From positions 869,436 to 895,227 of the forward strand of contig BFEA01000550.1 in assembly GCA_003427395.1 (NCBI GenBank): a stretch of 25,792 nt of DNA, read 5' to 3'. This stretch comes from Chara braunii. Taxonomy: Eukaryota > Streptophyta > Charophyceae > Charales > Characeae. A model generated the notes under the pieces. The model was not told where the DNA came from. It searched no databases and saw only the letters and a list, made by a program, of their open reading frames with translations. This document shows positions 18,679 through 25,792 of the stretch, piece after piece; the first letter of the stretch is position 1; each line of letters begins with the position of its first letter. The position numbers and the translations under genes were made by a program.

Positions 18679-19145
18679 CCCGCGGTCCTGACCGCGGGCC
18701 ATTTGACCGCACGCGGTCGGCATCCCGACCGCAGCGGGCGGCGCTTGTGGCCAAGTGCGATCGGAAAACCCGACATTTTTAGATTATAGGATAGTAGACA
18801 AAAACAAAAATAAAAATGGGATGGTAGGTTTTTGTGCGCTCTACAACCGTATATTTTTAATTTTATTTTTCAACTTTTTTAAAAAATAAAAAATAAAAAA
18901 CAGAAATCCCTCAGGCAAAAGTTCTTCACTTTATTCTTTTAGTAAAAAAAATAAAGGATTTTGTTTGATTTTTATCTCAAATTTGGTAACGAATTTTGAT
19001 ATGACCCCAAGACAAAGTTGTTCAGTTTAATTTTTTGGCATAACATATATTTGTTTCGGATGTTTTTGAATTTTTTTTTTTTTTTTTTTTTTTTCATGAC
19101 CACGGCCTCGCGGTTGAGACCACGGTCCGCGGTCGTGCCCGCGGC
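18679..19145. mobile_element. AT-rich segment bounded by GC-rich GACCGCGG-type ends (candidate non-autonomous element)
   Basis: Left end: CCCGCGGTC/GACCGCGGG hairpin (18679-18698) followed by GACCGC/GCGGTC (18705-18718). Right end (19095-19145): CCACGGTCCGCGGTCGTGCC. The reverse complement of the right end starts GACCGCGGACC and then has an AACCGC block, matching GACCGCGGGCC and a GACCGC block on the left, so the ends are imperfect inverted repeats. The 300-plus bases between are about three-quarters A+T and end in a 24-base T run (19071-19094). No transposase is encoded. Alternatives are an unrelated poly(A)-tailed retroposon or a GC-rich satellite scrap on each side. Confidence 0.35.
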
Positions 19146-19236
19146 GACCTCAGGGGATTCTTAGATGCACCTTGCTTTGAATATTTTTTTCCCATAGCTC
19201 TCCAGAACTTTCCTCTGAGACATCACAAGTCCCCGT
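19146..19236. other. Short gap, no feature seen
   Basis: Ordinary mixed sequence between the GC-rich end and the 51-bp repeat. Confidence 0.4.
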
Positions 19237-19347
19237 TACTTGTCCCACGCTAGTCCCTAATACTTGTCCCGCCGGTGGTCCCGCCGACACTTGTCTCCTG
19301 TTGGTCCGCAACACTTGCCCCGCTGGTGGTCCCGCCGACACTTATCC
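19237..19347 (-). repeat. Tandem repeat, 51-bp unit made of 24- and 27-bp halves
   Basis: ACTTGTCCC-type starts recur near 19237, 19261, 19288, 19312 and 19339 at alternating 24- and 27-bp spacing, with GGTGGTCCCGCCGACACTT fully kept in two copies. On the minus strand this reads as a 17-residue peptide repeat (SAGPPAGQVL). The frame is only 63 codons, so coding is doubtful. Confidence 0.8.
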
Positions 19348-19910
19348 CAAAATACCATTAGTTTTAATTAGTCCAATGCAGTCCCCGACACCGCTCCCCA
19401 TGGTATCTCGGTTTCTCTCGGTGTTCCCCACCCCATGGTGGCCTTATTTTCTTGTCTTCCCATGTCCAATGCGTGCCGGCCTTCTTGGCCACGGACCTCT
19501 AATCTCGCGGTTCCCCTTAGTCACTGTGAGCGGCCCCCATGCCAGGGTCCCTTCTTTTTCTAGCATCTTGTGGCCGTCAAGGCCCTCCTTATGTTCTGAC
19601 ATTCCCTTGTAGTTCGCCGTGCCCCTTTGCGTGGTTCATGGTCCTTTGGCCCTTCTCATGCTGAATTCCAGTGCCGTTTTTGGCCACATACTATGTTCTC
19701 ATATGCCGACGTCCCGACACTTATTTTCTTGGCGTCGTTGACCCCTTTCATCCTGCGGCGCTCAGCCCAGGACATTGTTTTTCTCAGCGGTCCTCTTACT
19801 TTTGAGAAAAGGGGACCGCCTTTACTATTCTCTCGCGGCCCTTTGCCGCTAAGCTTTTCCATTAATCTATTCTTGGCCCAACAGTTTCGGCGGCCCAGGG
19901 CATTTTTTAG
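19348..19910. other. No gene recognised; one strong hairpin
   Basis: GCGGTCC (19787-19793) pairs with GGACCGC (19813-19819), with an inner CTTTT/AAAAG stem. An overlapping alternative stem TTTTCTCA/TGAGAAAA exists at 19778-19810. Pyrimidine-rich otherwise. Plus frames at 19301-19612 and 19627-20004 are composition artefacts. Confidence 0.5.
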
Positions 19911-20048
19911 GCCCCTAGGCGCTGACACTCATGCCTTAGCCCTCCATTCTTCCTATTTATCTTGCCTCCCGTTTTCAGGGGCCCATGGAACGAAAGGCCC
20001 CTAGGCGCCGATACTCATGCCTTAGCCCTCCATCCTTCCTATTTCTCG
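19911..20048. repeat. Tandem duplication, 86-bp offset, with a copied 22-bp patch between copies
   Basis: GCCCCTAGGCGC...CTCATGCCTTAGCCCTCCAT at 19911-19962 recurs at 19997-20048. The material between includes 19976-19997, whose 22 bases are identical to 20929-20950 inside the transposase pseudogene. The second copy overlaps the 3' end of the pseudogene's coding frame (stop at 20022). Confidence 0.88.
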
Positions 20049-20579
20049 TCTGCTCGTGCCCCCTCGACTGCCGGATGCCCGTCTCCTCTTCCCTCGTGTG
20101 GATGAAGACGTATGCGCAACACGTCTCGAAGCACGCGTCGATGGGGGGGGTGGGGACTCATCCTCGTCGTCGTCGGCGGCATCGCCATCACCGCTCTCAC
20201 TCTCCTCCTCACCACCCTCCTCACCCTCATAGTCCTCATCATCCTCCCGCGCTACTGGTGTCATCTCAGGATCATCCTCCTCGATGGTGACAGGGTCGCC
20301 TCCTGTCCTCAACACAACAACCCTCGCACTAGCTTGTGCGACCGCCTGCTGACGGCGGAATCCACGAGGCATCCCCAACCCCTCCGCCCCCGAAGACTCT
20401 CCAAGTGCAGCGCCTCCATGTGCAGGCATGAGGCGTGGACGAGGCACTCCACGCTTGTCTGGAGTCTGGTCATGCACAACACGCGTCGCTGCTTTCAAAG
20501 CATCGTCCAAGGTCTCTGTAGACACTCCTCCATCGCAACCTCGCAGCGGCTTACAACCTGAAGCTAAAACCTCCCTCAC
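20022..20579 (-). pseudogene. hAT pseudogene: acidic and basic C-terminal tail
   Basis: 185 codons ending at 20022. It reads TLDDALKAATRVVHDQTPD, then PVTIEEDDPEM, then a run of Asp/Glu (about 35 residues rich in E, D and G), then Arg-rich RASRRVAHTSSSTRGKRRRA. The acidic-then-basic tail is typical of nuclear, DNA-associated low-complexity ends. It is out of frame with the upstream extension: 20580-20662 contains stops in the frames I read (a VFGRTNIDLDS block at about 20657-20690 lies in another frame). The stop at 20022 may be native. Confidence 0.55.
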
Positions 20580-20662
20580 TTAGGTCCCCCTGGCGCCCCG
20601 GGTTCCCAAACCCGGCTAAAGGCATGCCGTGAGCTCAGTGACATGGCGGGTGGAATCCAAAT

Positions 20663-22819
20663 CTATGTTCGTCCTCCCAAACACGTCGTGTCGCACACAT
20701 CCTGCTGAACCGCTGTCGCGTCACGAATCCTCGATCGCCCCGGCGTGTGAGGGGATCGAGAGCCCGGGCCTGTCGGCGACAACGACGGATCACCCACACG
20801 TGGTCTAGGAGGAGGTGGTGGCATGTCTTCCGCACCTGATGCTCTCTCCTGCATGCCCCCATCAGCCCTAAGAACATTTACCCTGCTGCGTCCTCCGATG
20901 GAGGTGGACCCGAACCACACTGGCGACGCAGGGGCCCATGGAACGAAAGGGATCGTCTGCCACTGTGGATGGGTGAGTTTCTGGTCAAATATCTGCCAGT
21001 CCAATCGAGTAACATCGAGCACAGCGCCCGCCGCCAACTCCTCTGCATCCAATGGACAATGAACCTCCTGCGGAGCCGGGCGTCTAGGACGTGGACGCAC
21101 AACCAACGGCTCGGACTTCAAGTCCGTGAAAACAACAGGTGGCACATCATGCACTACCACCTCAGTCGGCTGCGACTGTCGGGCCTCGGCCAACTGCAGG
21201 CCCGAGAACAGGACAACCTGACCCGACGCTGTGTCATGAACTACGGCCCGTGAGTCGCCCGTCCCCCCGTCTTGCCCCTGTCCAGCCTGCACAGCCTCGT
21301 CCACCATCTATGGTCCGCCAACCACAACCTCAGCCACTGTCTGTGGCCCACCCTCCACAACCGCATCTACCGCCTCTGCTGCCACCGCCTCTGTAACGTC
21401 CGTCTGGACCGCCCCCGCCACCACCCCACCCTGCTGACCATCTCTCCCTGTCTCTCGACACCTGCGCTCCTCCAAGGCCCATGCGAACGCTTGAGCACGC
21501 GGGTCGCTGGATGCCACAAGTCGAGCCCTCTCTCTCTCCATGATGTTGCGTGCCGCATCTAGAGACTCCGCCGCTGTCCTCTCTCTCGAGGTCTGCAAGC
21601 GCGTCTCGCCTGCCGCCTCGTCCATTGAAGGCGCTCGACCAGTCGATGTCGCCCCGTCGCAACTAGGGGGAGCGCCCATCGATAGGTCAAAGTCGAAGTG
21701 GGTCCCCATCTCTGAACCCGCACACCCTGTGAGAGGAGGGATCCCCACCCCCCTTGCCACACCCGGGATAAAACCGCCCACCACTGGATCGACCTCCTCG
21801 GTGATTAACTGTTGCACGAGGCGCTCCTCGGTGTCTACACCATCCAGCTCCTATCCCACCATAGCAACTCCAGCTCGCACCTCCTCTTCCCTCGTTGCCA
21901 CTGCTCGTACCTCCTCCGCTATGGCTACCTCCGCCTCCACCGCTGGCGCTGCTGTCACCTCCACCTCCGGTACGGCTGGCCCCCCCATGTCCGTCGAAGT
22001 GGCACGATGTCCAACCTCCTCCTGCAAAACCCCCGGGGAAGGTGATCGTAACCTCAGCCGGCGAATCGCCGTAGATCTGTGCAGAAGACCGTGTTGAGGC
22101 AAGGAGGATGCCAACTTCTGCGTCTCCACCTCTGTAGCGGGCGTCTGAAGTGGCGAAACGGGCGATGGTGATACAGGACCCGGAGTTGGAAGTGGCGCAG
22201 GACTCGGAGCAAGAGGTGGTGCAGGACTCGTAGTAGTATGTGGCAGAGGACATGGAACAGGAGCTGGCGGAGAACTCGAAGGGGGAGATGGCACCGGACT
22301 CTGAGCAGGAGGTGGCGAAGGACTCGAAGCAGGAGGTGGTGCCGAACTCGGAGCAGGAGTAGGTGCCGAACTCGGAGCAGGAGGTGGGGGAATGGACGAC
22401 TGAGGCCTCGTCGTGGTAGGAGTCGTGATCCCCGCCTCTGCGCGGCTACTGCGTGCATGAGATCCCCCCACTCTCTCATCACGCACATCATCTGTGGAAG
22501 CCACCTCCCCGAAAGGGCCCCAACAATCCTCGTCTCCCCCCATCATCTCATCAAAGTCCCCCCCCCGTCGTGTGATGTATGTCCTCGTCTCCGCGTCCTT
22601 GGCATCCTCGTGCTTCTCGTCGATCTCCCGAGGAATGGGGAACGCAGGGTCATCCGTTGCCTCGAGTATGCGCTGCCTCGGGTATCCGCTCGCCATCAGA
22701 TTCATCGTCCCTGGGGTACGGACGGAAAATGCAAGCACGTCGCTAAAAAACAGCAGTGGCAGGGGGCGGTGCGGAAGCACTAATGGGATCGCGCGTAATA
22801 AGCGCAACCTGCTAGGCAA
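20663..22819 (-). pseudogene. hAT pseudogene: long Pro/Ala-rich C-terminal extension
   Basis: One frame covers 718 codons with only two stops, both TAG (21851-21853 and 21308-21310). It opens with an acidic stretch (IPREIDEKHEDAKDAE; GDEDCWGPFGEV). About 80 residues follow with P, S and A dominating (SSAPTPAPSSAPPP type), underlain by imperfect DNA repeats at about 22130-22400, then Ala/Glu/Val-rich repeats. After the second TAG come less biased stretches, such as DWQIFDQKLTHPQWQTIPFV. No catalytic domain is recognisable, and it is probably disordered. The high G+C lowers the chance of stops in any frame, so the openness alone is weak evidence for selection. Confidence 0.6.
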
Positions 22820-23359
22820 TCTCCTCCTGCGTCAGCCCCTTGCGCATGCCCGTGCGCACCGGCTCCAGCTCAATGTCTGCCTCGCAATCGAGCATGCCCT
22901 CGTCCCGCTGCCATGGCAACACATAACCGCATCCCGCCCGCCGATACTCCGTTAATCGCACATTTGGGGTGATCTCAACGATTTGCACGACCTTCTCGAA
23001 GGCCAACTGGTTGCGCTTCTTCATGTGAATGCCCTCGTGGACCGCCCAGTCTTCTCCGCTGGAGAGGCGCAGGACCACATGTGCATCACACGAAGAGCGC
23101 AGCACTGCAACTCAGGCGCGCCAGCCCCGTACTGCGACCACCAAGACGCGCAATCGATCGTTTCGGCGCCACCGATACACGCGCGCCTACGAGCACGCCC
23201 CTCCGCCCCGCCCCAATCACCAAACCTTCCCTTCTGCATGTGGAAGTCCTTGAGTTGCCGACAGGCAACGATGTAATCCGCACTATCCAACTCGAAACCC
23301 GTCTGCGTCAAAATGTACCTCTTGGCTTGCCTCACAAGCCAAGCATGGTAAGCCTCCAC
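22812..23359 (-). pseudogene. hAT pseudogene: C-terminal dimerisation region
   Basis: Reads AYHAWLVRQAKRYI and DFHMQKGRFGDWGG, then the hAT dimerisation signature WWSQYGAGAPELQ, ALRVMHMWSCASPAE. A one-base shift near 23060 moves the continuation WAVHEGIHMKKRNQLAFEKV into another frame. The expected E-R-N/S-W block at the shift is damaged (AEKT versus EDW). The segment ends in a TAG at 22812-22814 after TQEEIA, with QVALITRDPI continuing beyond it in frame. In hAT proteins this region mediates multimerisation and normally lies near the C-terminus, which makes the long extension that follows unusual. Confidence 0.85.
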
Positions 23360-24495
23360 CTCGCCAAAAAAGTAACGAACATTTTGCCTGGGTTCAGTAA
23401 AAAACCAGCGCAGTGAGCTGGCTCAAGCATGTAATGTGTGCGGGCCTGCACACGCCTGACGATCTGGTTCGCGAAGGACTGGGCCAAAGGAGCACATGCG
23501 TCCTTCACACGGTGGACAAAATCCTGTGCCCACTTGACCATGAGCAACATGAACTGCCCTCCACGATCCATCCGCCTAAGCAACTGCAAGACGGGCTCCA
23601 TAATGTGGACGATGGTGGCAACCCTCTGCCACCAAGGATCCCATCTGATCTATCAGCGCACCCAACGCGCCATCTGGCACACATCGGCAGACCACGAGAT
23701 GGAAGCAAATGCCCGCGAGTCGTCCCCTCGCATCATGCTGTGCAAAGTGTCCTGCGGAGCCAGCACCCTCTCCAGCATGGAGTAAACAGACACGAACCGC
23801 GTCTCATAGGAAAGAATAAGCCCCTTGTCGAGGCTGCACCTCCTAAAAAAAGAAAGGGTGGCCTGGTGGGTTTTGAAAAACACCACCAGCATACGAGCGC
23901 ATGTGATTGCGTCCACAAATGCGTCGCAACTCGCCCCCCATGTCTGACAACAATTTGTTGCAGACATGGACGAAGCAAGGGAACCAAGTGATCCTCCTCA
24001 ATGCAAGAGGCATGGTCGACGAGGCCAACGCCCTTGCAGCCCCCACGTACGCTTGAAGCGAAGTCAGTGCAAATCGCATTGACCCGCTGCGGCCCACCGA
24101 ACCTGAACTCATGGTAGATGGTGACCCATCTCCGAAGGACATGCACTGCATCGTCCGACTCCCCCTCTCGATTGATCGACATGTACATGACCACCCCTCG
24201 CGAGCCTGCGACAAGGAAATTCACGATCGGTCTCCCGTCTCATGATTTCCTCCCGTCAGAGAGGATAGTGGCAATAGTCGGAAAAAAGCAAAGGCCGTAA
24301 CCAGAATGGTTGCCTCACCTCCTCCAACTCCCCCGCCAACTCCGCACATTGGGTCTTCACCGCCTGCATGCTGGCGATCTCGCTGTGGCTGTTGATATGC
24401 CTTCCATGCCTCGTTACGGAAGGCATTGAAGGCCACCCCGCTGGAATAAAACCAGCGCAGAAAGGCTTTCTTGTGGCGAGGAACTCACTCGTCAC
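23332..24495 (-). pseudogene. hAT pseudogene: DUF659-like and catalytic-region remnant
   Basis: FLATRKPF shifts frame near 24470 to FLRWFYSSGVAFNAFRNEAW, a DUF659-type opening, then shifts again near 24385 to SEIASMQAVKTQCAELAGEL. LSDGRKS is followed by TGA (24240-24242) and DGRPIVNFLVAGSRGVVMYM, the usual DUF659 block of a D-containing strand and N-F-L. Further shifts near 24060 and 23935 separate INAICTD-like, HVCNKLLSDMG and FVDAITCARMLVVFFKTHQA blocks. ETRFVSVYSMLERVL matches the hAT T-R-[WF]...M-L motif. Two adjacent stops (TGA and TAG, 23650-23655) interrupt RWVR and IRWDPWWQRV in the same frame. The frame is lost again near 23375 after FLLNPGK. Confidence 0.82.
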
Positions 24496-24507
24496 CGTAG
24501 ACCTCAG

Positions 24508-25185
24508 TCACCTTCTGCTGTCAGGGCCTCTTTCCACCGTGGGTAGCAGCCAGATCAACTCCTCCTTCCTTCCTCTTCCAAGGACCGTCCTCTCCGGACC
24601 AGTCGGTGCAGGCACCGCCCCCTTGCACGCAACCAGTCCACCATCCTCTCCCCGGTGGTTGGATGGAACCCTGGCGCGTCCTCGTACCCCAGGAGTCCCT
24701 CCTTGCCCGGGCCACGTGCCTCGTGATCGATACGTCCTCCTCCATGTCCCCGCCTCCACCCCTCGATGGGCGGTCGGACGCACCCTGGCCACCATCTCCC
24801 CCGCCCCCTCCCTCACCAGACGCTGCCCCGCCTCTCCTCCCCTTGCACCATCGGCCCGGGGCGCATCGAGTCCACGCTCCGCGGCATACCTGGCGAACCT
24901 CTCCATCTGGTCAGACTCGAACTTATATTGAGTCCGTCGTGCGATCTCGTACAGTGCCTTGTCGTTGACGTCCTTGCAGTAATTCGTCTAGCTGAAATGT
25001 CTCGTGGCATGGTACTGAGTCCCCAAGAACACTTTGTTGCAGAATGTGCAACGCAGCATCATGACCCCCTTGTTGTCGACCTTCTGGCCGACGACAAGGT
25101 ACCGATACACAAGGGAGCGACCCCTGAATGTCTCATGCACATGTTCTGAAGCGGCGTCATGTTGTCGCCGCTGCGCCCTCCCCAT
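24508..25185 (-). pseudogene. hAT pseudogene: N-terminal BED-like zinc finger segment
   Basis: ATG at 25183-25185 opens MGRAQRRQHDAASEHV. A finger-like motif follows: C46 and C49 in RCTFCNKVF, then H59 and H63 in YHATRHF, in the C-x2-C...H-x3-H style of BED fingers that bind transposon ends. An in-frame TAG at 24988-24990 comes straight after RHFS, but the same frame continues with NYCKDVNDKALYEIARRTQ and MERFARYAAERGLDAP, so this is a point nonsense change in an old reading frame. The following Gly/Arg-rich linker runs to a TGA at 24508-24510. The same frame then continues past that stop as TSEFLATRKPF. Confidence 0.8.
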
Positions 25186-25400
25186 GGCGACTGTCCTTTT
25201 TCACGCTCCGAAGCGTCGACTTAGAGTCCTTCCTACAACGCCTTCCTGACCCGCACGAAAAGCGTCGCACAGTGCCCCAACGCCGGCCCGCCCCAACCAC
25301 AGAGCCGCGCGAACACCCACCGACGGTCGACCGACCCCCACAGACCCTCCCCAATGTCGTCGCCCCGTAACGCACACTGTCGAACGAACCCCGACCACCA
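25186..25400 (-). other. 5' flank of the hAT pseudogene
   Basis: GC-rich sequence upstream of the ATG at 25185. The start context on the minus strand is GTCGCCATGGGG, close to a good plant start context. No TATA box or splice signals are convincing. The minus-strand frames here are Arg/Gly/Val-rich chance readings. Confidence 0.4.
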
Positions 25401-25470
25401 CGTTAAATTGCGTTTGACGCCGTTGAGCCGCGTTAAAACGCGTTCAATCACGTTCAACGCCGTGGAATTA
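25401..25470 (-). repeat. Seven 10-bp-phased CGTT (AACG) repeats
   Basis: Seen directly: CGTT begins at 25401, 25411, 25421, 25431, 25441 and 25451, with CGTG at 25461, exactly 10 bp apart. Positions 5-10 vary. On the minus strand each unit reads as TTnAACGnnn-like. The array lies about 215-285 bp upstream of the hAT start codon. hAT transposases such as Ac bind short subterminal repeats, so these may be binding sites. Confidence 0.8.
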
Positions 25471-25550
25471 AAAATTCAACGACGTTGTTCACAAACGCCG
25501 TCGACGACACGCACCTTTCCTTGCCTCGCTGCCGCCAGGCCGCGCCTATC

Positions 25551-25671
25551 TGTCGTTGTCGTCGTCGTCGTCGTCATTCCCTCTCTCTCGATCGTCGTCG
25601 TCGTCGTCGTCTCTCTCTCTCTCTCTCGTGCACGCGCGCGCGCGGTCGTCGTCATCGTCGTCTCTCTCTCA

Positions 25672-25729
<58 letters not shown>

Positions 25730-25744
25730 CTCTCGGTCGTCATC

Positions 25745-25777
<33 letters not shown>

Positions 25778-25792
25778 ACTCTCTCGATCGTC
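25551..25792. repeat. Microsatellite block: (GTC)n, (CT)n and (CG)n
   Basis: GTC/CGT runs at about 25551-25576 and 25592-25610, CT runs at 25611-25628, 25675-25725 and 25745-25768, and CG-rich runs at 25631-25644 and 25767-25779. Unit borders may be approximate, because such tracts are prone to assembly and sequencing slips at a window edge. Confidence 0.95.

Larger units (their letters stand above)
20022..25185 (-). pseudogene. hAT-type transposase-derived gene with BED-like finger, DUF659-like core and very long C-terminal extension; inactivated
   Basis: Read right to left on the minus strand, the pieces keep the order of one protein: an N-terminal zinc-finger region (25185-24510), a DUF659-like and catalytic-region remnant (24495-23332), a hAT dimerisation region (23359-22812), and a Pro-rich, Ala-rich and acidic extension (22819-20022). 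At least six frameshifts and several in-frame stops separate them, so no full-length product is possible. hAT transposases cut and paste DNA, using the BED finger to bind subterminal repeats and the C-terminal region to multimerise. I recall multi-copy proteins of this layout from the Chara braunii genome; this is recollection only. No cellular gene neighbours it, and terminal inverted repeats were not identified. Confidence 0.85.

Noticed and set aside
19071-19094. Poly(A) tail of a minus-strand retroposon
   Set aside because: No recognisable element body or flanking target duplication to its right. It is kept only as part of the candidate AT-rich element.
19976-19997. hAT terminal inverted repeat starting CAGGGG
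   Set aside because: The same 22 bases occur inside the coding part at 20929-20950, and no matching CCCTG end was found to the right of the start codon within the window.
20112-23991. Plus-strand frames of up to 192 codons
   Set aside because: They mirror the G+C-rich minus-strand transposase pseudogene. Their composition is what antisense of Pro-, Ala- and Arg-rich codons gives.
20663-24990. Variant genetic code with TAG read as Gln, as in some ulvophyte algae
   Set aside because: TAG is the commonest in-frame stop in the pseudogene, but TGA stops and at least six frameshifts are also present. The intact pol frame ends in TGA and has no internal TAG.

Overview
The window looks like nuclear DNA of a plant-lineage eukaryote. 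I think the best match is a streptophyte alga of the Chara braunii type. That rests on my recollection of how the Ty3/gypsy pol and the BED/DUF659/hAT-like protein read in that genome; I could not search a database. The rest fits large, repeat-filled eukaryotic DNA: LTR retrotransposon pieces, a decayed DNA transposon, poly-T tracts, minisatellites, long microsatellites, one ambiguous base at 1305, and no cellular gene that I can recognise.

Layout. 1-5012: remains of a minus-strand Ty3/gypsy element (B). It has a likely 5' LTR (3909-5012), a primer-binding site (3894-3905), a degenerate interior with a clean 143-bp tandem duplication, and a broken reverse transcriptase piece (115-556). 5013-5718: unrelated spacer. 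5719-8820: a second minus-strand element of the same LTR family (A), with a 3' LTR (5719-6639), a polypurine tract and a 5'-truncated but uninterrupted pol frame (6619-8820) coding for RT thumb, RNase H, integrase and chromodomain. The integrase core has lost about 30 residues between its first two catalytic acids. 8823-11081: no recognised gene; partly very CpG-rich and partly G-poor. 11082-13173: a cluster of hairpins, including about 17 diverged repeat units whose outer stems differ from unit to unit yet stay self-complementary within each unit. 13174-17170: no recognised gene, with a CTG/TTGCTG-rich stretch. 17171-18670: pyrimidine-rich repeat modules, again with paired-arm hairpins. 18679-19145: an AT-rich segment between GC-rich GACCGCGG-type ends. 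19237-20048: tandem repeats, a hairpin and a tandem duplication with a copied 22-bp patch. 20022-25185: a minus-strand hAT-type transposase pseudogene (BED-like finger, DUF659-like core, hAT dimerisation region) with a very long Pro-rich and acidic C-terminal extension, broken by frameshifts and stops. 25401-25470: a 10-bp-phased CGTT array upstream of it. 25551-25792: dense microsatellites.

Nothing here forms a working operon or pathway. The coding content is transposon-derived and mostly dead. The most unusual signal is the hairpin array at 11.9-13.2 kb, where several stem positions change in compensating pairs. This looks like either structural selection or repeated quasi-palindrome correction.
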